Source of the DNA: Brachynemurus nebulosus
Taxonomy: Eukaryota; Arthropoda; Insecta; Neuroptera; Myrmeleontidae
NCBI GenBank assembly: GCA_035578155.1
Contig: JAPWDM010000023.1
Coordinates: 4,047,829-4,111,828, forward strand
DNA length: 64,000 bases
Reading direction: 5' to 3'
Shown here one piece after another: positions 1 through 11,363 of this stretch. Under the pieces are notes generated by a model, which saw nothing but the letters and a program-made list of their open reading frames with translations, had not been told where the DNA came from and ran no database searches. Position 1 is the stretch's first letter; each line of letters opens with the position of its first letter. A program made the position numbers and the translations under genes.

Positions 1-903
1 TAATGCACACATAAAATTTATGAATTCAATTATGAACACTTATTATTAAATTTTATGTTGTATTAAAAAAAGAATATTCTGCCGCCCGCCGTATAGATTC
101 CGGGAATTAAATTTTATTAAACGAAATTAAATAAATTATGTTTGATTATTTTTAGACTTTTTTCTTTGATATACAGTACTTTAGTAAAACTAATCGACCC
201 AAAACTACTCAATAGAAAATGGGTGACAAATTTTTTTTGAATAGTGGAAGCACTGGGAAATTTCTTTCTACAATTTAATGTGAAAAGTTTAAATTTTAAA
301 CAAAGAATGACGTACAGGACTTTTTTGATCGATTCAACTATATAGATACACAAACAGTTATAAAGTCGATATTACAATATACAATTTAAGTATTTTTTTT
401 TTAAAAATACGTCCGCATATTTTCATTACATTTTCTTTATTGTTCACCTACTTGCAATTAAAAATTAAAAGGATGCGGTTACTTAGAATGATAAATTTTA
501 TATTGATTCTTATCTGTAAAATAATTTTCTAAATACTTTCAAGGATTTTTGTCATATTACATTTTATTGTTATTGATTATCTTGAGTAATGATTGTGACT
601 TAAATTGTTGCGCCATTATGAGTGACTTTATAACATTTAAGTCAATAATATACTGCGTCTTTACAAAAATTAATAAAATGTTAAATTATTTTATAGACGT
701 CATGTAGGCTAAAAAGCGATCTTATCGTATAAGAACTAAATTATATATTGTCTTATTATTTATTTTGTGGCAATTCTTTAATAAATCAATACGCGAATGT
801 AGATTATTTTATTATTTAATGGCTATTTTTAAATGTCAGAATTCTCATATATTAAATGAATGATTGTCAATTCAAAAATTCATATTTTTAAATTAATGAC
901 ACA
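1..903. other. AT-rich intergenic DNA, nothing recognised
   Basis: No gene, RNA or clear repeat was found here. The only open frames are short, AT-driven and lack any recognisable domain. Confidence 0.6.
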
Positions 904-1137
904 TAGGGTAAAAGCCCCTTTTGTGGAACGGTATCTAATTATGAACATTTACATGTTAATGAAGTTATTTCTGAAAGAAACGTCTGATAACAAAAATTAT
1001 TATTAATAGAATGATTGTTTTTCAATTTAAATTCACCTCGCATTTAAAATTTCCTTACTTAATTAAAGAAATATATATGTAAATGTCAAAACTGTTCCAG
1101 TATTAGATACCGTTCCACAAAGGGGGCTTTTACCCTA
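904..1137. mobile_element. MITE, copy 1 of a GTAAAAGCCCC-ended family
   Basis: About 234 bp, bounded by inverted repeats that begin TAGGGTAAAAGCCCC and continue through GGAACGGTATCTAAT. The right end is the reverse complement (GATACCGTTCCACAAAG...GGGGCTTTTACCCTA). The interior has no coding capacity. It matches the outer parts of the element at 1840-2455, so both are copies of one non-autonomous DNA transposon family. Flanking duplication is unclear for this copy: TAGG on the left and CCTA on the right are mirror images, not direct repeats. Confidence 0.85.
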
Positions 1138-1289
1138 CCTCTAATAATAAATTGTCATATTTAAAATATCGATTATTATGTCATTTTTGGAAATTGCATT
1201 TATTTGAAGTACCAGTAAATTTCGGACAGATTTTTATGACAAACGGAAAAGTTAGCTATGAGGTTGCGCCAGAAAGCCATCGAAATGCG

Positions 1290-1327
1290 GTCGATACAAG
1301 ACTTTGGCCGCAAAGTCTTGTATCGAC
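1290..1327. repeat. Perfect 16-bp-arm hairpin
   Basis: GTCGATACAAGACTTT is followed by a 6-nt loop GGCCGC and then the exact reverse complement AAAGTCTTGTATCGAC. A weaker outer pairing (GTTGCGCCA near 1263 with TGACGCAAC near 1350) suggests the hairpin is the core of a roughly 90-bp foldback element. The stem is too short for a typical pre-miRNA. Confidence 0.7.
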
Positions 1328-1839
1328 TTTGGTAATTTTTTATTCTGTATGACGCAACTTCCCGGTATTTACTTAGACTTAGACTCTGATAAATAATAAT
1401 ATTTAACGTCTTCACTAACAATTTTGGTATGATTTGTATCTTCACAGCTCCGCCACCATATATTTACATATTATTAAGAAAATGGATTTTTATCAAAAAA
1501 AAAAAAAAAAATTATGCAAACACAGGATTTACAAAATGTATATTATGTTGGCGGGCGATCGTCGAATCAGGCAGATCATGAAATGGTGTTTTATGAAATT
1601 CCTAGCTGATGTCAGTCGGACTATTCTACTTTTAACGTTTGACAGTTTGACTAGCCATTGGTAGATAAATCGCTCTTCACAAGGTAACTAAATTAAGTAA
1701 TTCTGAAATTAAAATAAACTCATTTAAATAATAAAATGACAAATATATTTAGGATATTTTGAAGATTTTTGAAACTGTGTTTATGCATAATTTCGGGCAG
1801 AGGAGAATGTTAGAAAGAAAACGAAAATGTTTTAATTAA

Positions 1840-2455
1840 CGTAAAAGCCCCCATTATGGAACGGTATCTAATACTGGAACAGTTTTGAAATTTACATATT
1901 AATGAAGTTATTTCTGAAAGAAACGTCTGATAACAAAAATTATTATTAATTGAATGATTGTTTTTCAATTTAAATTCACTTCGCATTTAATGTTTCCTTA
2001 CTTAATTAAAGAATTAAATATGTAAATGTCAAAACCAGAGAACAAAGAGAACGAACATTGCTATGTCTATACTAGGGAAACGAGCGTAACCACAAAGGAT
2101 AGAAAATAACCCACCACTATGTTATATATGTGCACGCGGAGTTGTGTGTGTTAGTCCGTTGGATGATGTGTGTATTGGTGTCTTGCATACATACATACAA
2201 AATATATAGGTGGTGGTGGAACGTATGATGTACGTATACCACGTACATATACCGTGTTAATACGAGAGGTAACAATATAACAACAATTGAAACATACCCA
2301 TTGAGTGGTGGCGAATGAATGAGGACTAAGCAGCCTAAGATGCACATAAAAGCACATAAGTGATTGCAGAAAAGAGATAGATGTATTCGTTCTATTTGTT
2401 CTGTGGTCAAAACTGTTCCAATATTAGATACCGTTCCATAATGGGGGCTTTTACG
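1840..2455. mobile_element. MITE copy 2, TTAA-flanked, interrupted by a hAT MITE
   Basis: The ends are CGTAAAAGCCCCCATTATGG and its reverse complement, flanked on both sides by TTAA (1836-1839 and 2456-2459), the target duplication typical of piggyBac-type elements. The left interior closely matches copy 1 at 904-1137. The remainder is split by a 370-bp insertion at 2036-2405. No transposase is present, so it is non-autonomous. Assignment to piggyBac rests only on the TTAA flanks. Confidence 0.82.
2036..2405. mobile_element. hAT-type MITE nested in the TTAA MITE
   Basis: Terminal inverted repeats are CAGAGAACAAAGAGAACG on the left and, read inward from the right, CACAGAACAAATAGAACG (16 of 18 identical). 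Both sides carry the 8-bp direct duplication GTCAAAAC (2028-2035 and 2406-2413). An 8-bp duplication plus ends starting CA(G/C)AG is the hAT signature. The uninterrupted MITE copy at 904-1137 has GTCAAAAC once at the matching position, which confirms the insertion. The interior is non-coding. Confidence 0.9.
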
Positions 2456-2879
2456 TTAATACGTTTATTTATTAATCAGTATTATCATTTCTACCAGCAA
2501 AAGTAATGACTAGAGCCCGGACTCTATAGTGTACTATAAATCATCCTGTCAAGTTCTCCAGTAGCGCAAAAACAAGTATGAGGGGTTAAAAAATGAAAAT
2601 AAACTGTAATTTCAATATCTATAGTCATTTACAAATTTTAATTGTTATTATGTAAATGCAAAGGAAAATGATACTTTCAGTGAAGTGTAGCACACTTTAT
2701 TAACATTTATTAATTTTCAACAAAACAGTAGTCACTACTGGCTAGATGCCTAGATGTTAGTTGCAACTAATAATTAAAAACCAATGACAAAAATACTGTT
2801 TTGCAACTAATGACTGAAAAATTCAACTATTAGTATTAACTAATAAGTAATTTAGTTTTTAGTTGCAGATGTTAGTTAA
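2456..2879. other. Intergenic, unassigned
   Basis: No gene was found. The stretch 2750-2880 repeats short AGTTGCAACTAA- and TTAGTT-like words and may be low-complexity repeat debris. Confidence 0.4.
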
Positions 2880-2940
2880 CAGGGTCGGATTAACCCTGAA
2901 TGTCGCCCTAGGCACCATGAAAAATGCCGCCCCTACCTTT
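2880..2940. mobile_element. hAT-like 5' terminus, solo
   Basis: The start CAGGGTCGGATTAACCCT and the following GCCCTAGGCACC resemble the CAGGGCCGGATT... ends of hAT elements, such as that at 7009. I could not locate a matching right end, so this is a fragment or the left edge of a larger, decayed element extending into the 266-bp repeats. Confidence 0.4.
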
Positions 2941-3253
2941 TGCTTGAAAAAAAGAAAATCTTAATTTTTCCTATTTTTTCCAACTTTCTCTTAAATTTAT
3001 CGTACAAGCAAAAAAGGCAGGAAAATATTATTTTATCTTCTGATTATTTACTGAACATAAAAATGTAATAAACAAACATGACTGACGATATAAAAAATCA
3101 CAACCATAAGTTTAAAAAAATTGGATACTATTTGCAATCTATTTTCGATCGAAAGATTTTGATAACGAAAATTTATAGTTGATGTTATATATTTGAAAGA
3201 ATACTTTGTTTCCTTATATCATCCATTTTGGAAATATCGTTATTTTCGATATC

Positions 3254-4240
3254 GATAATTTTCGATAACGAAAAGTAGGTTTTGATAGTCGCAATACGTT
3301 CGGAATACCCACAACTTGCTTCGCTTAAGCCTTCAAAAATTTCGTTATTTTTGAGCTACGACGCACCGTTTAGGAGATATTTACGATTAAAGTTTTCGAT
3401 AGCGAAAGTTAACGAAAAGTAGTTTTTTATAAAATTTTTCGGTTACTGACCAGTGCAATGGGACTAACAGAGTCTAAATTAACTAGTTATAATCAATTTA
3501 TGACAAGTTACGCGGTATCGATAATTTTCGATAACGAAAAGTAGGTTTTGATAGTCGCAATACGTTCGGAATACCCACAACTTGCTTCGCTTAAGCCTTC
3601 AAAAATTTCGTTATTTTTGAGCTACGACGCACCGTTTAGGAGATATTTACGATTAAAGTTTTCGATAGCGAAAGCTAACGAAAAGTAGTTTTTTATAAAA
3701 TTTTTCGGTTACTGACCAGAGCAATGGGACTAACAGAGTCTAAATTAACTAGTTATAATCAATTTATAACAAGTTACGCGGTATCGATAATTTTCGATAA
3801 CGAAAAGTAGGTTTTGATAGTCGCAATACGTTCGGAATACCCACAACTTGCTTCGCTTAAGCCTTCAAAAATTTCGTTATTTTTGAGCTACGACGCACCG
3901 TTTAGGAGATATTTACGATTAAAGTTTTCGATAGCGAAAGTTAACGAAAAGTAGTTTTCTATAAAATTTTTCGGTTACTGACCAGAGCAATGGGACTAAC
4001 AGAGTCTAAATTAACTAGTTATAATCAATTTATGACAAGTTACGCGGTATCAATAATTTTCGATAACGAAAAGTAGGTTTTGATAGTCGCAATACGTTCG
4101 GAATACCCACAACTTGCTTCGCTTAAGCCTTCAAAAATTTCGTTATTTTTGAGCTGTGACGCACCGTTTAGGAGATATTTACGATTAAAGTTTACGATTG
4201 CGAAAAGTAACGATTTGTCAAATTTTTTAAAAATACACTA
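3254..4240. repeat. 266-bp tandem repeat, about 3.7 copies
   Basis: The word GATAATTTTCGATAACG begins at 3254, 3520 and 3786, and a one-base variant at 4052, giving an exact 266-bp period. The first three copies are nearly identical; the fourth diverges after about 4190. Each unit has several TTTTCGATA/AACGAAAA inverted words and no open frame. The low divergence suggests recent amplification or homogenisation. Confidence 0.92.
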
Positions 4241-4299
4241 TCGTTGACCAAATCAATGGGACTAATGGAGCCTAAATTCATCAATTATAACCAGTTTAT

Positions 4300-5140
4300 G
4301 ATAAATAATTCTTTATCTTTGCTAGTTCTCGAACAGAACATTCTAAAACTTTTGTTAAATATCTTTATTTAGCTTCTATTTCAATAATTCTTCTAATAGT
4401 GATATTGGTTTTTCGACATCTTTATTAATTTTCGAATAGAAACTTTTGTCAAATGTTTTCACCTGCATTTAACTTGTTTTTCGATGACTAAACAAATGAT
4501 GAAGTAAATTTTTCGATATCCTAGCTGATATCCAGATAGAACATTCTCGAAATTTCGTTAAATTTCGCTACATGGATCCTTTTTAACTAACTAATTCGAT
4601 GGTGAAATCAAGTTTTGGATATCTTATCTGATTTTCACATAGAATATTCTAGAGCTTTTACCGAATTTCATTTCTTGGTCACTTTTTTGATGAACAATCC
4701 AATGGTGATGCAAAATTTTCAATAATTTTTCTGATTTCCAAAAAGAATATTCTAGAACTTATGACGAATTCTGCTATTTGGACACTTATTTGATGCCCAA
4801 ACCAATGGTGAAGTCGGTTTTTGGATATATTTTCTATTTTCAGAATAGAATATTCTCGAACCTTTGCCGAATTCCGTTAATTGATCGCTTTTCGATGAAA
4901 AATTTGGTGGTGAAATCAGATATTCGATATTTTTTCTAATTTCCAAAAAGAATATTCTAGAACTTATTCTAAATATCGGTACTTGGTTACTTTTTCGTTG
5001 GTCAATCCATTGATTAAGGATTTTTTATATCTTTTCTGATTATTGAAAGAATATTCTAGAACTTTTGCCAGATTTCGCTATTCAAGCATCTTTTCGATGA
5101 CCAACCCAGTGGTGAAATCGAATTATGTAATAGTTTTAAT
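4300..5140. repeat. 103-bp degenerate tandem repeat with HSE-like motifs
   Basis: Units of about 103 bp carry the word GAATATTCTAGAA or a close variant at 4539, 4642, 4745, 4848, 4950 and 5049. Other conserved words are TTTTCGATGA, CAATGGTGAA and TTTTGATATCTTT. Five of the six match the heat-shock element pattern GAAnnTTCnnGAA; 4642 has GAG in the third pentamer. The same family is present at 9649-10312. Confidence 0.85.
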
Positions 5141-7008
5141 TTATCTGTATCTTTGTACAAGAAATATCTCCTCATAAAAATTTACAAGACACGCTCCTTT
5201 CATATATGTTTTATCAACAATTCAAATTTTTGACAGGATGATTTATAGTTTCAGTGTATGAAAAAAATTTTTTTCTTCAGATAGATGTTTACATAATTCA
5301 CATGTAGTTGATCAAATTAAACTGTGTTCGTCCGTCGCGCGAGTGATGTTACAAACTTAAATTGAGCGACTATGTTGTTTATATGAAATTTTATTGTTTT
5401 CAAAACAAAATATATTTGTAGAGTACCTCTTTAGTTCGTGTCACACAAACTATAAAGCGCATTTAGAAAAAAATTATAAATGTATTTATGAAAAACAGAT
5501 AAATTATGTGCCGCTTCTAACGAATGGTGACACGTTTTTTGGGATAATTTATGACCTGCACTATACGTCCGGGCATTAGTAATGACATCCCTTTTTGTGT
5601 TTAATTGTTTATGTACAGGTATCAAAAAAATATTAATATTGGTTGTTGACGATATGACAATGTAATCATAAATACTGTCAGCGCTTACGTTTAATATTGT
5701 AGGATTTTTAATATTTATATTTCAAATTGTCTAGCAATATTATACTTTGAATCAACTATATTGTCAAATTTTAAATGTGAATTGATCTGCCTCTCATCAA
5801 ATGGCGCCATTTCACCAAATGCCTGTATAACTGTATAACTAGGCACATCATGATTTGGCTGATTATACGATTAGCCGTTGACATAATATAAACTATGTTT
5901 TAACATAACATGAAGAATGCATTACGACAAGCCTCTCTACATATTGTTGAACATGTCTATGTAATCTTTCTGTCGGGTAGACATTATTATGATATAACTC
6001 CATTCGAAAGAGTAACCTTTTAAAATTACATATCACTTACCCGGTCAGAGGATAACAGAACAGTTTTTAAATAATTTATTCATCCTGCAGTAAATGCAAG
6101 CCTGTGTAAAGTAAACTTGTATTCATAAGACGTTACGTTCAAAATTTTTTTTTACAAACTATTTCTTTCTTCTTGCTTATATCATATCAAAAAGAAAATC
6201 TAAAAAAAACTGATTCATAAATACACCTCTGGAAAAATTTTAATAACCTTCGTTGCATGCTAAACATTGACCTTAGTTAATAGTTTTGTAAAAAAAGGAT
6301 TCTATAATGTATTTTTTCAGGATTTGTCAAAATTCTTTAAAATATCACTCTTACCCTACTGGAAATGTGATTTTTGTTCTTTTACAACGTCCCCAACTAT
6401 TAAATGTTTTACATAAGCAAGAAAATTATTTTTATGAAACATAATATCTATAAAAGTTACGCAAGTAAAAAGAATAAAATAATATTTCTTTTTTCCAGCA
6501 TATCGTTATAAATTAAATGAATTATCATTGTTCAATTATTATCTTTTGTGTAAATCTATATATTTTAAACAATTGTTTAGTATTAATATTGTTACCTAAC
6601 AGCAATAAATTTAAAAAAAAAGTATTTTTACCACCTACACCGTAGGTATATTACTCACCTTTCAAATGTAATACTTTCAAAAATATCATTAAAAAGAATG
6701 ATAATCAGCTTTTATTTTACATAAATAATTGTTGTCACTAATTGTAAGTATGTAAATATTTATTGTCTTTTGAAGCCATATGAAAACTTCTGGAAGATAT
6801 CAAATTTTCTTTTATATATTTTACTAAATATTTTCTTTTATTTTTGACACCTATTATAAAGTGTATGCATAATTATGCAGGTGACTCATTGTTGATTATC
6901 CTAAAAATATATATGTTTAAATTATTTAATATTATTAACGCTTTATTATTCTCCAGTCTAGATATTGAATTTCAAGTACCTAATTATTTTAAGTAATAAT
7001 GTAGAACT
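5141..7008. other. Intergenic, nothing recognised
   Basis: Strongly AT-rich sequence in which no gene, structural RNA or bounded repeat could be supported on either strand. Confidence 0.5.
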
Positions 7009-7264
7009 CAGGGCCGGCTTGACCATTGTGAAGGCTCGGAGGCACTTCTAATGTGATGGCCCCTCAACACTTCTCATGTGGAGGCCCTCCTGGAAAATTT
7101 TCAAAATTTGTCAAATTTTCCCGAAAAATAGGGTTGGCGAGCATAAAAATCCTAACGCTTATTCTGTTCCCTAATTTTGAGATTTTATTCGATTTTGTGG
7201 AGACCTCTATTGCGTGGAGGCCCCGATGCACGTGCCCCAAGTGCCCTTATGTAAATCCGGCTGG
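7009..7264. mobile_element. hAT-type MITE
   Basis: The left end is CAGGGCCGGCTTGACCATTG and the right end contains TAAATCCGGCTGG, which reads inward as CCAGCCGGATTTA. The GGCCCC/GGGGC and CAAGTGCCC words just inside are typical of this hAT end type. Flanks TAGAACT and GTGAACT resemble a decayed 8-bp duplication. A 90-codon open frame across it (7053-7325) matches no known protein and is judged incidental. Confidence 0.65.
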
Positions 7265-7790
7265 TGAACTCCCGTGTCAAGGGTATCTTAAGTATCTGAA
7301 AAATTATAGTTTTGAGAAAATTTGATTTGAATAAATATATCTTATATCTGGGATAACTGATTTTTATTATGTGTTTATTGATTCATCGTTGTAGCATTGA
7401 ATCGATTATAATTATTTTTTTATTACTCATGCGGGAGAAGTACTAACTTGGCGCACACATTTCTGTAAGCAAAATAGCTGTTTGCCCACTGTACTCTTCC
7501 CACATACTTTTTTGCGTGCGGAAAGTAAACTTTCCACGCGCAAATTGACAATAAAACACGCAAAATTTAATCAAAACACGCAAAGCCGCCTCTTAATTTT
7601 TCATTTAATAAATATTTCATAATTATTTCTGTAGAAACCACAAACAAAGTAATTTAAACAATATTTAATTCAGAAAAAAAAGACGAACACACAAAATTAT
7701 TATTATAAAAAGTAATAAAAATGTCAAAAATAGTGATAATAATAGAAAAGAGTATGTGAAATTCGTAATAAAATATAGTATGTGTAATTT

Positions 7791-7888
7791 GTGCGGGATT
7801 GTCGATTACCCACTCAAACGAATGAGCGCACTCACTACGTTCGTGCGCTTAACTTCACTTTCGTGGGGAATCGACAATTTCCCGCACT
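7791..7888. repeat. Foldback repeat (GTGCGGGA hairpin)
   Basis: GTGCGGGATTGTCGATTACC pairs with GGAATCGACAATTTCCCGCAC at the other end, and CGAATGAGCGCAC with GTGCGCTTAACTTC in the middle. The pairing is imperfect and non-coding. It may be an inverted-repeat remnant of a small transposon. Confidence 0.6.
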
Positions 7889-8717
7889 TATTGCATAATA
7901 TACTATAAAGTATAGGAGACAGGGGATGTGATACAATTGGGTATTTGACTGATGTTGCAATTGATAGTAAAATACAGTGAATAACATAGCGTATGATTCA
8001 GTGATAGTGATTAACCATTTATATTAATTTAAAAAAAAAAAAATATATAAATATTTTATTTTTCTAAATGAAAATTACGAATCTGGAATTAGTGGGTGAA
8101 ATGATTAAAAAGATTTATTTGCGACGTCACTGCACGAAAGCATTTAGTATTGCAAAAAGATACTTATAAAAAAGATACTCACATTTTAGTTTTTACATTT
8201 TTAAGTTTTGCTGAACAAAATTTGGGATTCGAAGCAGACAGGTTTGCTAGCACAAACGAATTTATTATTCCATTTTTATTAAATTAAAAATCAGGCAATA
8301 TGTAATTAATGACAAATCAACAGAAAATATATATAAAATTATTTAAAGCCATGGATACGACATTAATGTAGGTAGAGCCTATTTTCAAAAAACAATTTTT
8401 CACAAATGTAATTTTCGAGTAAAATGAGATCTTCTATCCCCAGCACATTTTTACGGATTTTTTACCAGTGACACAATTTGTGATATTGTCATAATTTCAA
8501 AAATAAAAGTAACGCTCAAATCGATTAATATTATCTTACTTTGTTTAAAAATAGGCTTTTAAGCTTGAAACAATTGTCACAATTAAAAAATAAACGTGAT
8601 TTTTTTGCTAAGTAAAATCTTTGCTTTTTATTTAAAATATGGAATTGCATTAAGTAATTTATATTTATCTGTTTTCCTTTTTCCTTTTGGCTTCCTTCTT
8701 TATATGATTTTTCTTCT

Positions 8718-8820
8718 TCTTTATGTGATTTTTCCTTCTCATTCCGCCAAATTTTTTTCACGAAAAATTTCATTGCACGAAAAATATTTGGCGGAATGAG
8801 GCGGAAAAATCACATAAAGA
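8718..8820. repeat. Foldback element with 40-bp arms
   Basis: TCTTTATGTGATTTTTCC followed by TCATTCCGCCAAAT pairs with ATTTGGCGGAATGA followed by GGAAAAATCACATAAAGA. The arms are nearly perfect and separated by about 20 bp. Small open frames on both strands here (8531-8799, 8796-9089) are by-products of the palindrome. The adjacent AAGTAAAATNTTTG-like word recurs near 27545 inside another gene's intron. Confidence 0.65.
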
Positions 8821-9518
8821 AGGGTTTTTTTATTTACAATTACTCTATATCAACTAGTTTCCGAGAAAAACGTACTTTTGTAAATGGAAATTCGCTATGT
8901 TATGCAGGCTGCTGCGACAGGGGTATTTTGGTAAATGGGGCTCATTCCGGATGGACAATACTATCAAATGGAAAGCAAGGTAATAGATGCTCAAGTTTTT
9001 ATATTTTAAATCATTTCTATTTTACCAAGAGGTTACAAAAGAGGCACACGAAGTTTATATTTTTAAATGAAATTCACACATTTTATTAAACAGATTATTA
9101 AGAGTCCATAATATTTATTGTAACATATTTAGTAAACATAATGGATTAATACATAGGCTTGGGGAATAAAACAAATGAAATTTTCGAATTTTTTTTTTTA
9201 TTCGTATAATTTAATTTAACGTATATTCGTATATTATAATTTAACGAATCTATCAACAATATACATTATTTTACATTGACGTACTATTATAATTTATTAT
9301 GCTATTTTAAAACAGGTGGCTCATTTAATGAGTTTAATATTATTATGTATCTAGAAACTAGAAACTTTATAAATGGATTATTTTAAGAATTACAGTGGCC
9401 ATCCAATGGTACGTACTCCGATTTTACGTAGTGACGTCAGCGATTTAGTGGGGTTCTCCTCTCACAGATATGATGATGTTTGTCGGTGTTGGTGAAAATT
9501 TATGTACCAAGCCAGAGT

Positions 9519-10548
9519 CAGGGCCGTAGGTAATATTGTCTGAGGGTCTCGTAGCTTTTAAAAATTTTAAAATTTCACTGCATATATATATGCACATATT
9601 CTGTATACGTAATATGCAAAATGCAAATGCAAAATGAGTAACGTAAAATTCTAGAATATTCTAATTGTTAACTAGCAGACATCTCAAAAAAAAAAAAACT
9701 TCACCGTTGAATTGGTCATTAAAAATGAGAATAAACAGTGTAGTTTGACAAAAATTCTAGAATGTTCTATTTGTCAACTAGCAAAGATATTGAAAAATCA
9801 ATTATACTATTTAATTGTCCATTGAAAAAGAGGTCAAATTACACTTTTTGACAAATGTTCTGGAAAATTCTATTCGTCAACTAGCAAAGATATTCAAAAA
9901 CAAACGTCGTCATTGAATTGGGTACCAAAAAGGAGACCAAATAACACATTTTGAGAAATGTTCTAGAATATTCTATTTCTCAACTAACAAAGATATTGGA
10001 AAATCTACTATAACACTTAATTATCCAACCGAAATTAAACTAATGTAAACCAAATGTCCGATTTTCACAAACAATTTTTGCTATTTGACTAATAGAATAT
10101 TCTAGAACATTTATCAAAATGTGCTATTCTGTCTTTTATTCGATGACTAATTAAATGGTGCAATCGATTTTTTGATATCTTTGTGAGTTGACGAATAGAA
10201 CATTCTAGAATTTTTTTCAAAATGCGCTGCTTAATCTAATTTTTAGTGCCCAATTCAATACTGAAGTTGTTTTTTGGTATCTTTGCTAGTTTACGAGTAA
10301 AATATTCTAGAATTTTTGTCAGCTTTCGCTATTTGGCGTCGTTTACGCGGTAGAATGCGATAGTGAAGTTAACTTTTCGACAGTTTTCTAAAAGTCGTCA
10401 CTCATATTCATTAGTATAACATTCGATTTCCTTTGTCTACACAACCGAATTTTAGGTGTAAATTGTCTCTTAAGATAATTTTGTTTTAAATATATTCACA
10501 TAAATAGTATTTACCAACCCCCGAAACAAAAGTTTACCGACGCCCCTG
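9519..10548. mobile_element. CAGGG(C/G)CGT-ended element carrying the 103-bp repeats
   Basis: The left end is CAGGGCCGTAGGTAA. The right end reads inward CAGGGGCGTCGGTAAAC. These hAT-like ends enclose the palindromic array of 103-bp units described separately. No direct target duplication is visible and no coding sequence remains, so the hAT call rests on end similarity only. Confidence 0.55.
9640..10330. repeat. 103-bp repeat array in head-to-head inversion, HSE-like
   Basis: The TTCTAGAATATTC-type word occurs at 9649, 9755, 9858 and 9961 (spacing 106, 103, 103), then in the opposite orientation at 10095, 10198 and 10300 (103, 102). The array therefore inverts near 10030. The first six are exact three-pentamer heat-shock-element patterns (nGAAnnTTCnnGAAn or its complement); the one at 10300 has AAA in place of the first GAA. 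The family is shared with 4300-5140. Confidence 0.85.
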
Positions 10549-10739
10549 ATCTTCCGATTTTACGTATTTCCCCTTAAATTTGCACCGACCACTACGTAAA
10601 ATTGGATTTGTGGTGTAACAAGATTTATAGAGATATATTTTAATTTTATTAATATCTTACTTTGTTTTTTTCTAATACATACCTACATTATTTTTAATCA
10701 TAAAATTGCACTAATAGTTTTAATATTATAAATGGCAAA

Positions 10740-10935
10740 AAGGGTCTGTTTGTTTGTCTCGTTTTCACGCCTTCTGTTCTCGAGGGAAAATTTAATTAAA
10801 ATGAAAGAATAAAATTACGAAAGAATATGACTCAAACTTTCCACACTGTTAGCCGAGGGGACGAAAAAAGACATAGGCTACATTCTGCCCCGGAGCAAAA
10901 TTCTTTCCCGTGGGAAAATATGTGTAAAATTTTAT
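10740..10935 (+). repeat. Interspersed repeat fragment related to 25430-26035
   Basis: TGTTTGTTTGTCTCGTTTTCACG is followed by CCCGTGGGAAAATATG. This resembles the GTCTGTCTGT...GGGAAAATGTCTC repeats at 25.4-26.0 kb. It appears to be one diverged unit of the same dispersed family. No gene is supported here. Confidence 0.45.
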
Positions 10936-11363
10936 TTGAGATCTTAATTTCAAACACTACGCTGGCAAAGTTGCAGATTAAAGCTAGTATTAAACTATAT
11001 ACAGTCCATTTTTTATCTAAAAAGAAACTATTTTTGTGGATGTATAAGGTAAGGGGTGTTCGGTATATAAATTATATAGTACAGTATACAGTGTAGAACT
11101 GTATGTAGATTAATGTGAATGAGTATATTGGAAAAGGTTTTTATATCCCCTGATCCCCTTAACATTTTTTAATTATTACTTTAAAATAATAAATGAAGCC
11201 TCAATTCACGCTCAATATACGACCAACTGCTACTTTGTAATAATTTTTAATGTTTTCCTAAAAAACTGCAAAATTTTGGCAAAAAGAAAATGGTATTGGT
11301 TTTATTTTCAGAATACTCATGTATACAAATTATGTCTTGCAATAAGTATGGTCCTGTTTACTG

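Larger units (their letters stand above)
9415..10608. mobile_element. Composite TIR element: outer GATTTTACGTAGTG repeat
   Basis: An outer inverted pair reads TCCGATTTTACGTAGTG on the left (about 9416) and CACTACGTAAAATTGGA on the right (about 10590). Inside it lies a second inverted-end element (9519-10548). There is no transposase. Boundaries of the outer element are approximate and no target duplication was identified. Confidence 0.5.

Noticed and set aside
1290..1327. miRNA precursor
   Set aside because: A 16-bp stem with a 6-nt loop is too short for a canonical pre-miRNA.
7053..7325. 90-codon frame with Pro/Cys-rich segment
   Set aside because: It spans a hAT MITE and runs past its end. 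Its composition reflects the GC-rich ends of the element.
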